A stretch of 18,546 nucleotides of DNA from contig JADJYY010000035.1 in the NCBI GenBank assembly GCA_016719465.1, forward strand, positions 1-18,546. The letters run 5' to 3'. Source of the DNA: Hydrogenophilales bacterium. GTDB taxonomy: Bacteria; Pseudomonadota; Gammaproteobacteria; Burkholderiales; Thiobacillaceae. The notes beneath the pieces were generated by a model that worked only from the letters and a program-made list of their open reading frames with translations, had not been told where the DNA came from and made no database searches. A program made the position numbers and the translations under genes. Every line of letters starts with the position of its first letter. The stretch's first letter is position 1. Below, piece by piece: positions 6,587 to 14,177 of this stretch.

Positions 6587-7147
6587 ATGATCTGGACCAT
6601 TCCCAACATCCTCACCGCCATCCGTCTCATCCTGACGCCCTTCGTGGCCTGGCGCCTGGCCGTGCATGACGTGGAAGGCGCGTTCTGGCTATTCGTGGTG
6701 GCGGCCGTCACCGATCTGCTGGACGGCAACCTGGCCCGTTTGCTCAACCAGAAGAGTGTGCTGGGCGCCTGGCTGGACCCCATCGCCGACAAGGTGATGC
6801 TGCTGACCACCCTGTCCATGCTCTGCCTGACGGAATTGTTGCCGCTGTGGTTGCTGTGGGTGGTGCTGGTGCGGGACGGGGTGATCCTGGCGGGTGCCGA
6901 GGCCTACCGGCGACTGACCGGCGGCCTGGACGTGCGGCCGACACTTTCCGGCAAGCTGGCCATCGCCCTGGAATTCATCCTGGTGTCCTTCACCCTGGCG
7001 GACCTGGCCCTGGAATTGGGGCTCGACGATACCCTCGAACCCCTGGTCCGGATCACCGCCGCCGTCGTGGCCCTGTCCGGACTGCGCTATGTGTGGTTGT
7101 GGGGGGCGAAGACGCGGGATTTCCTCAAGAGCCACGCAGGCGTCTGA
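6587..7147 (+). CDS. CDP-alcohol phosphatidyltransferase family protein (PgsA-like)
   Basis: 186 residues, integral membrane. The complete CDP-alcohol phosphotransferase motif D-x2-D-G-x2-A-R-x8-G-x3-D-x3-D is present at 43-68 (Asp43, Asp46, Gly47, Ala50, Arg51, Gly60, Asp64, Asp68). The N-terminus (MIWTIPNILTAIRLILTPF) is typical of PgsA-type enzymes, and hydrophobic segments follow at about 32-42, 75-95, 125-145 and 155-172. The reaction would be transfer of a phosphatidyl group from CDP-diacylglycerol to an alcohol, probably glycerol-3-phosphate, in the inner membrane; the acceptor cannot be fixed from the sequence. ATG 6587 lies 2 nt after the TatD stop, suggesting coupling. A longer in-frame start at 6401 lies inside the TatD gene and is not supported. 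Its last 23 bp overlap the convergent pgi gene. Confidence 0.88.
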   Translation: MIWTIPNILTAIRLILTPFVAWRLAVHDVEGAFWLFVVAAVTDLLDGNLARLLNQKSVLGAWLDPIADKVMLLTTLSMLCLTELLPLWLLWVVLVRDGVILAGAEAYRRLTGGLDVRPTLSGKLAIALEFILVSFTLADLALELGLDDTLEPLVRITAAVVALSGLRYVWLWGAKTRDFLKSHAGV

Positions 7148-8756
7148 TCAGCGCCGCCGTGGAGGCATCGTGGTTGCCCGGGGCGTTTCCGGTCAGTTCC
7201 GGCAGGATGACCTTGGCCAACTGCTTGCCCAGTTCCACGCCCCACTGGTCGTAGGCGTTCACGTTCCAGAGGGCGCTCTGCGCGAACACCTTGTGCTCGT
7301 ACAGGGCGATGAGCCGGCCCAGGGCGCGGGGGGTGAGCTTGCGATAGAGCAGGGTGTTGGTGGGCCGGTTGCCGGGAAACACCTTGTGGGGCGCCAGGGC
7401 CTTGATCTCGCGCCTGGACAGGCCGGCCCGGGCCAGCTCGGTTTCCACCTCGGCGCCGGTCTTGCCGCGCATCAGGGCTTCCGGCTGGGCCAGGAAGTTG
7501 GACAGCAGCACCGCATGCTGGCCATTCACGTCGTTATGGGATTCCGCCGCCGCCAGGAAATCGCAGGGGATCAGCTTGGTGCCCTGGTGGATGAGCTGGT
7601 AGAAGGCGTGCTGGCCGTTGGTGCCCGGCTCGCCGAACAGCACCGGCCCGGTGGACAGCTTCACCGGCTTGCCCTCCCGGGTCACGCTCTTGCCGTTGCT
7701 CTCCATGTCGCACTGCTGGAGATAGGCCGTGAAGCGGGACAGGCGTTGCTCGTAGGGCAGCACGGCGTAGCTGTCCGCGTCCCAGAAGTTGTTGTACCAG
7801 AGCCCCAGGAGGGCCAGGAGCACGGGCATGTTGGCGTCCAGGGGGGCGGTGCGGAAATGCTCGTCCATGTCGTGGGCGCCGGCCAGCAGTTCCTCGAATT
7901 CGTCCATGCCGATGTACAGGGCGATGGGCAGGCCGATGGCGCTCCACAGGGAATAACGGCCGCCCACCCAGTCCCAGAAGCCGAACATGTTGGCCGGGTC
8001 GATGCCGAATTCCCGCACCGCCACCTCATTGGTGGAGACGGCCACAAAATGCCTGGCGACGGCTTTTTCGTCCTTGGCCGCATCCATCAGCCAGGCCCGC
8101 GCCGCGCCGGCGTTGAGCAGGGTTTCCTGGGTGGTGAAGGTCTTGGAGGCGACGACGAACAGGGTGGTGGCCGGGTCCAGGTCCTCCAGGGTGTCGACCA
8201 GATGGCTCGGGTCCACGTTGGAGACGAAATGGGCGCGGATGTTGCCGCCGTAGGGTTTCAGCGCCAGGCAGACCATGGCCGGCCCCAGGTCGGAGCCGCC
8301 GATGCCGATGTTCACCACATCGCTGATGGCCTTGCCCGTGTAGCCCTTCCACTTGCCGGTGCGCACCTTGTCGGCGAAGGCGCGCATGCGCGCCAGCACC
8401 TCGCGCACATCGGGCATCACGTCATGGCCATCCACCAGCACCGGCCGATCCGAGCGGTTGCGCAAGGCCGTATGCAGTACCGCCCGGCCTTCCGTCAGGT
8501 TGATCTTCTCGCCGGCGAACATGGCGTCGCGCAGGGTTTCCACGCCGGCTTCCCTGGCCAGCTTGAGCAACAGCTTCATGGTCTGGGGCCGGATCAGGTT
8601 CTTGGAGTAATCCAGCAGCAGATCGTCCATTTGCAGAGAGAAGCGCTCCGCCCGCTTCTTGTCGCGGGCGAACAGATTGCGCAGATGCAGGGCCTTCCAG
8701 GCCTTGCGTTCTTCCTTCAGGGCTTGCCAGGTGGGGGAGAGGGTGATGTCGGGCAT
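7125..8756 (-). CDS. pgi: Glucose-6-phosphate isomerase
   Basis: 543 residues, against about 549 in E. coli. It interconverts glucose-6-phosphate and fructose-6-phosphate in the cytosol. Visible family features are the sugar-phosphate loop NIGIGGSDLGP (149-159), signature DWVGGRYSLWSAIGLP (262-277), the catalytic base Glu352 in MESNGK, His383 in GQHAFYQ, and the C-terminal signature ending QWGVELGK with Lys511. The gene is convergent with the phosphatidyltransferase gene and shares 23 bp with it. It lies on the same strand as vapBC, the CorA-type gene and glgB. In context it connects gluconeogenic carbon to the glycogen genes. No clear Shine-Dalgarno precedes ATG 8756. Confidence 0.97.
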   Translation of the reverse strand: MPDITLSPTWQALKEERKAWKALHLRNLFARDKKRAERFSLQMDDLLLDYSKNLIRPQTMKLLLKLAREAGVETLRDAMFAGEKINLTEGRAVLHTALRNRSDRPVLVDGHDVMPDVREVLARMRAFADKVRTGKWKGYTGKAISDVVNIGIGGSDLGPAMVCLALKPYGGNIRAHFVSNVDPSHLVDTLEDLDPATTLFVVASKTFTTQETLLNAGAARAWLMDAAKDEKAVARHFVAVSTNEVAVREFGIDPANMFGFWDWVGGRYSLWSAIGLPIALYIGMDEFEELLAGAHDMDEHFRTAPLDANMPVLLALLGLWYNNFWDADSYAVLPYEQRLSRFTAYLQQCDMESNGKSVTREGKPVKLSTGPVLFGEPGTNGQHAFYQLIHQGTKLIPCDFLAAAESHNDVNGQHAVLLSNFLAQPEALMRGKTGAEVETELARAGLSRREIKALAPHKVFPGNRPTNTLLYRKLTPRALGRLIALYEHKVFAQSALWNVNAYDQWGVELGKQLAKVILPELTGNAPGNHDASTAALIRRLRGS

Positions 8757-8818
8757 GATGGGATCGATCGGAAATGACGTGGCTGGGAATAGATGCGGAT
8801 GCGTTCAGGGGAAGCGGA

Positions 8819-9220
8819 TCAGACGCTCCAATCCTCCACCCGCAACCCTGGTACACGGCTGAATTCACCCACGTTGTGAGTAACCAGGGTGGCATCCAGA
8901 GATAGAGCGTGGGCGGCGATAAGCGTGTCGAGGGCGCCAATGGGACGGCCCTGGCGTTCCAGTTCCGCTCGCAGGGGGCCATAGGCCTGGGCGGCAGCTT
9001 CGTCGAAAGGGGCAATGTCGAGGGCATCACCCAGGTTGGCGATGGCTTGCAGCGCCTTGGCGGGTTGTTGGCTTTTCGCCGCGCCGAAAAGCAGTTCGGC
9101 GAGGGAGATGGAGGAGAGGCGCAGTTCGTCGGCGCGCCGCTCGGCGAAGCGCGCCGCGACCTGGGGTGGGCGGCACTTCATGGTGTAGATGATGATGTTG
9201 GTGTCGAGCAGGTAGCGCAT
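8819..9220 (-). CDS. vapC: VapC-type PIN-domain ribonuclease toxin
   Basis: 133 residues spanning a complete PIN domain. The acidic active site is visible: Asp6 in LLDTNIII, Glu42 in SLAELLFG and Asp98 in GALDTLIAAHA, with VTHNVGEFSRVPGL near 113-126, where Asn replaces the frequent fourth Asp. VapC toxins are Mg-dependent endoribonucleases, often cutting tRNA or rRNA, and are held inactive by VapB. The ATG shares one base with the vapB stop codon (TGATG), so translation is coupled. The closest general type is the VapC4/FitB-like group (GRPIGALDTLIAAHA); the target RNA is not predictable. Confidence 0.93.
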   Translation of the reverse strand: MRYLLDTNIIIYTMKCRPPQVAARFAERRADELRLSSISLAELLFGAAKSQQPAKALQAIANLGDALDIAPFDEAAAQAYGPLRAELERQGRPIGALDTLIAAHALSLDATLVTHNVGEFSRVPGLRVEDWSV

Positions 9221-9453
9221 CAGAAGCTTTCCCGGGTTTCAGCGGGAAAGTCGGGAATGTCGTCCGGGAAGTCGGCGGGCAACTCGATGCGAGTCAGCGC
9301 TTCGTAGATTTCAAGCCCGGTCTGGCGCGGCTTGCGCAGCACGATTTCATCGCCGCGACGGAAGATTTCCACCTCGGCCACATCGAAGTTGAAATCCTTG
9401 GGCAGACGTACCGCCTGGGAATTGCCACTTTTGAAGACTTTGGTGTGAAGCAT
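9220..9453 (-). CDS. vapB: VapB-type antitoxin (AbrB/SpoVT fold)
   Basis: 77 residues. The N-terminal swapped-hairpin DNA-binding fold is recognisable from KVFKSGNSQAVRLPKDF and the following EVEIFRRGDEIVLR. The acidic C-terminus (LPADFPDDIPDFPAE) would be the part that binds and blocks VapC. AAGGAGG lies 5 nt before ATG 9453, a strong ribosome site. A perfect palindrome directly upstream fits autorepression by the VapBC complex. Confidence 0.92.
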   Translation of the reverse strand: MLHTKVFKSGNSQAVRLPKDFNFDVAEVEIFRRGDEIVLRKPRQTGLEIYEALTRIELPADFPDDIPDFPAETRESF

Positions 9454-9462
9454 GGGGGCCTC

Positions 9463-9480
9463 CTTATGTATTTACATAAG
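9463..9480. promoter_or_regulatory. Palindromic operator of vapBC
   Basis: CTTATGTA-TT-TACATAAG is a perfect 8-bp inverted repeat with a 2-bp centre, beginning 10 bp upstream of vapB and overlapping its ribosome site. A further half-site-like ATGTATA (minus strand) lies at 9483-9489. Position and symmetry fit the usual VapB-bound operator; binding itself is inferred. Confidence 0.7.
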
Positions 9481-9510
9481 TATATACATTTATTGCGCGA
9501 GGCGTCTCAA
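9481..9510 (-). promoter_or_regulatory. Candidate vapBC promoter
   Basis: On the minus strand TTGAGA (9510-9505) and TATATA (9486-9481) are separated by 18 bp, a fair sigma-70 match. The -35 box overlaps the last codons of the CorA-type gene, and the -10 box abuts the palindromic operator. Confidence 0.5.
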
Positions 9511-10466
9511 ATCCACCCGCGCTGTTTCAACCTTCGATACAACCAGAAGCAGGCGGCCCCGGTTCCGGCCAGGGCGAGAGGATAGCCGAAGGTCCAGTCC
9601 AGTTCGGGCATGTGCCTGAAGTTCATGCCGTAGAGGCTGAACACCAGGGTGGGGATGGCCAGGATGGCGCCCCAGCCGGCAAGTTTCTGCACGGATTCGC
9701 TCTGTTCCATGACCGCCGTGGCGAGGGAAAGCTGCATGGCGTCGGCGATCATTTCCCGCAACCGGTCCAGGGTCTGGACCAGGCGCAGGGCGTGGTCCTC
9801 CACGTCGCGGTAGTAGGCGCGCAATTCCTTGTCCACCACGTTGGGGTGCAGGCGGATGAGGTCGCCGCAGATTTCCGGGATGGGCTGGACGGTGCCCATG
9901 AGGCCAACGATTTCTCGCTTGGTCTCGAACAGGCGTTGCAGGTTTTCGCCTGAGAAGCCGCTGGAGAAGATGGCCGCTTCCAGGTCGGCGTAGCGGTCTT
10001 CCAGGCGGGCGGACAAGGGGCGCAGTTCGTCGACGATGTGGTCCAGCAGGGCGTAGAGGGCGAGGCCGGTGGTGATGGGGCGGCCGTAGGTTTCCAGCCG
10101 GTCCAGGACCCGGTCGTAGCCCGGGCCGGTGTCGTGGCGCATGATGGCCAGGTAGGCGGGGCCGCAGAAGATGTGGGTTTCACCGTATTCGATGCGGTTG
10201 TTCCACTGCCGGGCGGTGCGCAGCACCACGAACAGGCCGCCGGCATAGTCCTCCACCTTGGGCCGCTGGTGGGCGGAGAGGGCGTCCTCCACAGCGAGTT
10301 CATGGAGGTTGAGTTCCTTCTGCAGCAGTTCCAGGGTGGGCTTGTCCGGATCGTTGAATTCCATCCAGACCAGACCCTCCCTGGCTTCGATCGCCTCGGA
10401 GACATCGGCCAGGGGGATGACCCGGCGCCGGCCGCTGGCGAGAACCTGGCAGGACGCGAAGCCCAA
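9507..10466 (-). CDS. CorA-family divalent cation (Mg2+/Co2+) transporter
   Basis: 319 residues. The CorA pore signature Gly-Met-Asn is at 280-282 (SLYGMNF), followed by MPEL, with two C-terminal membrane helices at about 263-279 and 294-311 ending in a basic tail. The N-terminal two thirds form the soluble cytoplasmic funnel domain with a long helical part (about 145-260). CorA forms a pentamer in the inner membrane and transports Mg2+ (some members Co2+ or Zn2+). The start is a TTG 4 nt after the glgB stop, with AGGA 8 nt upstream. No ATG occurs before Met35, which would cut into the domain. It is probably co-transcribed with glgB; a functional link to glycogen is not evident. Confidence 0.92.
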   Translation of the reverse strand: MGFASCQVLASGRRRVIPLADVSEAIEAREGLVWMEFNDPDKPTLELLQKELNLHELAVEDALSAHQRPKVEDYAGGLFVVLRTARQWNNRIEYGETHIFCGPAYLAIMRHDTGPGYDRVLDRLETYGRPITTGLALYALLDHIVDELRPLSARLEDRYADLEAAIFSSGFSGENLQRLFETKREIVGLMGTVQPIPEICGDLIRLHPNVVDKELRAYYRDVEDHALRLVQTLDRLREMIADAMQLSLATAVMEQSESVQKLAGWGAILAIPTLVFSLYGMNFRHMPELDWTFGYPLALAGTGAACFWLYRRLKQRGWI

Positions 10467-10470
10467 CGGT

Positions 10471-12630
10471 TCAGTCCTGGTAGAGGATCACGCCAGCCAG
10501 GGGCGGCAGGGTCAACACCAGGGACTGGGGATAGCCCATCCAGGGCAGGTCCTCGCTCATCAGGCCGGCGCCGTTGCCCAGGTTGCCGCCGCCGTAGAAG
10601 GCGGAATCGCTGTTGAAGATCTCGCGCCAGAAGCCGGCGGCGGGGGCGCCGATGCGATAGCCGTCGCGGGGCACCGGGGTGAAGTTGAAGGCGACCACCA
10701 CGGAACGGCCTTCCCGGTCCCGGCGCTGGAAGGTGAGGATGGACTGGTCGGCGTCGTGGCAGTCGATCCAGGCGAAGCCTTCCACCTGGAAGTCCAGGTC
10801 GTGCAGGGGCGGCAGGTCGCGGTAGAGGCGGTTGAGGTCGCGTACGCAGCGGCTGATGCCTTCGTGCCAGTGGGTTTGCAGCAGGCCCCAGTCCAGTTCC
10901 CATTTCTCGGACCACTCCCGGCCCTGGCCGAATTCGTTGCCCATGAAGGTGAGTTTCTTGCCCGGGCTGGCGGCCTGGTAGGCGAGCAGCAGGCGCAGGT
11001 TGGCGAATTGCTGCCAGGTGTCGCCGGGCATCTTGCCCAGCAGAGAGCGTTTGCCGTGCACGATCTCGTCGTGGGAGAAGGGCAGCACGAAGTTCTCGGA
11101 ATAGGCGTAGAGCTGGCCGAAGGTGAGGTTGTTGTGGTGGTAGCGGCGGAACACCGGGTCCTGCTGGATGTAGGCCAGGGTGTCGTTCATCCAGCCCATG
11201 TTCCATTTCATGGAGAAGCCCAGGCCACCCACGTAGGTGGGCCGCGACACCATGGGCCAGGCGGTGGATTCCTCGGCGATGGTGAGGGCGCCGGGGAAGC
11301 GCTCGTGGATCATGGCGTTCATTTCGCGCAGGAAGTCGATGGCTTCCAGGTTTTCCCGGCCGCCGTACTTGTTGGGCAGCCATTCGCCGTCCTTGCGGGA
11401 GTAGTCCAGGTAGAGCATGGAAGCCACGGCGTCCACGCGCAGGCCGTCCAGGTGGAACTCGGACATCCAGTAGTGGGCGCTGGAGAGGAGGAAGCCTTTC
11501 ACCTCGCCGCGGCCGTAATTGAAGATGTGGGTGCCCCAGTCCTGGTGCACGCCCAGACGCGGATCCTCGTGCTCGTAGAGGGCGGTACCGTCGAAGCGGG
11601 CCAGGGCCCAGGCGTCCATGGGGAAGTGGCCGGGCACCCAGTCCAGGATGATGCCGATGCCGGCCTGGTGACAGGTGTCCACGAAATGGCGGAAGTCGTC
11701 CGCCGAGCCGAAGCGGGAGGAGGGGGCGAAGTAGCCGGTGGTCTGGTAGCCCCAGGACTCGTCCAGCGGGTGCTCGGTGATCGGCATCAGTTCCAAATGG
11801 GTGTAGCCCAGGTCGGTGACGTAGGGCACCAGGGTGTCGGCCAGTTCGCGCCAGTTGTAGAAACCTCCGTCGTCATGGCGGCGCCAGGAGCCGGCATGAA
11901 TTTCGTAGATGTTCATGGGGGCGTGCAGCCAGTCCCGCCCCGCGCGGGCGTGCAGCCATTCGCCGTCGCCCCAGGCATGGCGCGACGGGCCGGGCACCAC
12001 GGCGGCGGTGCCGGGGCGCATCTCGAAGCCCTGGGCATAGGGGTCGGCCTTGACGATGACCGCGCTGGTATCCCGGTTGCGGATCTCGTACTTGTACAAA
12101 TCGCCCGCCGCCAGGCCGGGGATGAACAGTTCCCAGATGCCGGAGCCGCCGCGCACCCGCATGGCGTGGATGCGGCCGTCCCAGTTGTTGAAGCCGCCCA
12201 CCACGGAGACCCGCTCGGCGTTGGGGGCCCAGACGGCGAAGCGCACGCCGTCGGTGCCGTCCAGTTGCGTGGGCTGGCCGCCCATGCTGCGCCAGGCTTC
12301 CAGCAGGCGGCCTTCGTTGAACAGGTGGATTTCCTGGTCCGAGAGCAGGGGGCCGAAGGCGTAGGGATCGGTGATCTCGAAGGACTGGCCGTCGGCTTCG
12401 ATGGCCAGCCGCCAGGGTCGCGCCGGCGCCAGGGCGCCGCGCCATTCGAACAGGCCGCGCCCGTCGGACTTGACGAGATCGACGTTGCCTTCCGGCAGCA
12501 GCAGGGAAACACGGCTCGCGTCCGGGCGGAAGACCCGCAGAACCCAGCCTGCCGGATCGGGATGCAGTCCCAGGATGGCGAAGGGGTCGTGGTGGCGGGC
12601 GGTGAGGAGACGTTCCAGGGAGTTGGGCAT
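10471..12630 (-). CDS. glgB: 1,4-alpha-glucan branching enzyme (GH13)
   Basis: 719 residues, similar to E. coli GlgB (728). It cuts alpha-1,4 chains and re-attaches them as alpha-1,6 branches during glycogen synthesis in the cytosol. There are two N-terminal beta-sandwich modules: residues about 10-105, and the CBM48 around RFAVWAPNAERVSVVGGFNNW (130-150). The GH13 barrel follows: DWVPGHF at 330-336, nucleophile Asp400 in DGLRVDAV, acid/base Glu453 in TIAEES, and Asp521 in FSHDEIVHGK. Spacing between these residues equals that of the E. coli enzyme. The gene is divergent from glgC across a 188-bp gap and is followed by the CorA-type gene. No Shine-Dalgarno is clear before ATG 12630. Confidence 0.98.
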   Translation of the reverse strand: MPNSLERLLTARHHDPFAILGLHPDPAGWVLRVFRPDASRVSLLLPEGNVDLVKSDGRGLFEWRGALAPARPWRLAIEADGQSFEITDPYAFGPLLSDQEIHLFNEGRLLEAWRSMGGQPTQLDGTDGVRFAVWAPNAERVSVVGGFNNWDGRIHAMRVRGGSGIWELFIPGLAAGDLYKYEIRNRDTSAVIVKADPYAQGFEMRPGTAAVVPGPSRHAWGDGEWLHARAGRDWLHAPMNIYEIHAGSWRRHDDGGFYNWRELADTLVPYVTDLGYTHLELMPITEHPLDESWGYQTTGYFAPSSRFGSADDFRHFVDTCHQAGIGIILDWVPGHFPMDAWALARFDGTALYEHEDPRLGVHQDWGTHIFNYGRGEVKGFLLSSAHYWMSEFHLDGLRVDAVASMLYLDYSRKDGEWLPNKYGGRENLEAIDFLREMNAMIHERFPGALTIAEESTAWPMVSRPTYVGGLGFSMKWNMGWMNDTLAYIQQDPVFRRYHHNNLTFGQLYAYSENFVLPFSHDEIVHGKRSLLGKMPGDTWQQFANLRLLLAYQAASPGKKLTFMGNEFGQGREWSEKWELDWGLLQTHWHEGISRCVRDLNRLYRDLPPLHDLDFQVEGFAWIDCHDADQSILTFQRRDREGRSVVVAFNFTPVPRDGYRIGAPAAGFWREIFNSDSAFYGGGNLGNGAGLMSEDLPWMGYPQSLVLTLPPLAGVILYQD

Positions 12631-12818
12631 GGTTTTGGGTGTGTTGAAATGAAGGCCGGCGGGCGAACTTATTCAGATTACCCGAGTCGGATGCCCCGTT
12701 TTTACTGGAGCGAGACGGATCGGGCGCATGTATTAAGGATACCTATATCGGCTATTATTTCATCATCGGATGACAGCGTCAGATCAAAGAAACCGCACTC
12801 AAGCGAAGGGGATTGAAC
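12631..12818. promoter_or_regulatory. Divergent glgB/glgC intergenic region
   Basis: This 188-bp gap between divergent start codons must carry the promoters of both genes. It is the AT-richest part of the glycogen region, notably 12728-12765. A plus-strand TATTAT at 12753-12758 is a possible -10 box for glgC, but no good -35 box sits at the right distance. I could not define a glgB promoter or a clear operator. Confidence 0.4.
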
Positions 12819-14099
12819 GTGCAAAAAGAATATCCGCGTTTCGTCAGCTTGCTGACCAAAAATACCGTCGCGCTGATTCTCGCCGGCGGCCGGGGTAGCC
12901 GCCTGAAACAGTTGACCGACTGGCGCGCCAAGCCGGGCGTCCCCTTCGGCGGGAAATTCCGCATCGTCGACTTCCCCCTGTCCAATTGCATGAATTCGGG
13001 CATTCGCCGCATCGGCGTCATCACCCAGTACAAGTCCCATTCGCTGATCAAGCATATCCAGCGCGGCTGGGGCTTCCTGCGCGGCGAATTCAACGAGTTC
13101 GTGGATCTGCTGCCGGCCCAGCAACGGGTGGCGGAGGAAACCTGGTACAAGGGCACCGCCGACGCCATCTACCAGAACCTGGACATCCTCCGGGTCTACA
13201 AGCCGGAGTACGTGCTGGTGCTGGCCGGCGACCACATCTACAAGATGGACTACGGCGAGATGATCGCCAACCACGTGCGCAACGAGGCCGACATGACCGT
13301 GGCCTGCATCGAGGTGCCCGTGGAAGAGGCCAGCGCCTTCGGCGTCATGCACACCAATGACGAAGGGCGCGTGGTCGATTTCGCCGAGAAGCCGGACAAG
13401 CCCGCGCCCATGCCCGGCAATCCCGACGTGGCCCTGTGTTCCATGGGCATCTACGTGTTCAACGCCGCCTTCCTGTTCGAGCAACTGGTGCGGGATGCCG
13501 ACGATACCCATTCGGAACACGATTTCGGCAAGAACATCATTCCCCACCTGATCAAGACCGGCTACCGGGTCTACGCCCACAGCTTCGCCGACAGTTGCGT
13601 GCATGGTGACGGCGAGCCCGTGTACTGGCGCGACGTGGGAACCGTGGATGCCTACTGGGAGGCCAACCTGGACCTGGCCCGCATCACCCCGGAACTGAAC
13701 CTGTACGACAAGGATTGGCCGATCTGGACCTATCAGGAGCAACTGCCCCCCGCCAAGTTCGTGTTCGACGAGGAGCATCGTCGGGGCATGGCGGTGGATT
13801 CCATGGTGTCCGGCGGCTGCATCATCAGCGGCGCCATCGTGCGGCGCTCGGTGCTGTTCTCCAACGTGCACGTCAGGGAAGGCGCCTACCTGGAGGAAGC
13901 CGTGGTATTGCCCGATGTGCGCATCGGCGAAGGCGCCATTCTCAAGCAGGTGGTCATCGACAAGGGCTGCAAGATCCCGCCCGGCATGAGCATCGGCGTC
14001 AACCGGGCGGAAGACGAAAAACACTTCCACGTCACCGGTCGGGGCGTCACCCTGGTGACGCCGGAGATGCTGGGTCAGGCGTTCCATCACTTCCGATAA
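12819..14099 (+). CDS. glgC: Glucose-1-phosphate adenylyltransferase (ADP-glucose pyrophosphorylase)
   Basis: 426 residues, against 431 in E. coli. It makes ADP-glucose and PPi from glucose-1-P and ATP, the committed step of bacterial glycogen synthesis. Visible features are the nucleotide loop LAGGRGSRLK (21-30), KPGVPFGGKFRIVDF, Asp138 in AGDHIYKMD, EKP in the sugar-binding part, YWRDVGT and a C-terminal left-handed beta-helix (SGGCIISGAIVRRSVLFSNV onward). I chose GTG 12819 because AAGGGG ends 7 nt upstream. An in-frame TTG at 12813 would sit almost on top of that ribosome site. The gene is divergent from glgB and followed by two GH57 genes on the same strand. Allosteric control by glycolytic intermediates is usual in the family but cannot be read here. 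Confidence 0.97.
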   Translation: MQKEYPRFVSLLTKNTVALILAGGRGSRLKQLTDWRAKPGVPFGGKFRIVDFPLSNCMNSGIRRIGVITQYKSHSLIKHIQRGWGFLRGEFNEFVDLLPAQQRVAEETWYKGTADAIYQNLDILRVYKPEYVLVLAGDHIYKMDYGEMIANHVRNEADMTVACIEVPVEEASAFGVMHTNDEGRVVDFAEKPDKPAPMPGNPDVALCSMGIYVFNAAFLFEQLVRDADDTHSEHDFGKNIIPHLIKTGYRVYAHSFADSCVHGDGEPVYWRDVGTVDAYWEANLDLARITPELNLYDKDWPIWTYQEQLPPAKFVFDEEHRRGMAVDSMVSGGCIISGAIVRRSVLFSNVHVREGAYLEEAVVLPDVRIGEGAILKQVVIDKGCKIPPGMSIGVNRAEDEKHFHVTGRGVTLVTPEMLGQAFHHFR

Positions 14100-14101
14100 A
14101 G

Positions 14102-14176
14102 AAAGTTGGCGGTAGACAGTAGGCAGTAGGCAGAATAGCGCCCGCCGACTACTGATGACTGTCTACCGCCGACTTT
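14102..14176. repeat. Hairpin with heptamer repeats before the first GH57 gene
   Basis: The left arm (14102-14120, AAAGTTGGCGGTAGACAGT) and right arm (14158-14176) are complementary at 18 of 19 positions. The loop starts with tandem heptamers of the type CAGTAGG. The right arm ends one base before the GH57 start codon, so in RNA the leader would fold right up to the AUG. The repeat could end or attenuate transcripts from glgC. Confidence 0.7.
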
Positions 14177-14177
14177 T

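Noticed and set aside
12728..12765. Firm promoter call for glgC
   Set aside because: TATTAT is a fair -10 box, but no convincing -35 box occurs at 16-18 bp, so I left it as a region-level remark.
10258..12816. 852-codon open frame on the plus strand
   Set aside because: It is a shadow of glgB and the CorA-type gene, both of which have complete catalytic or pore motifs on the minus strand.
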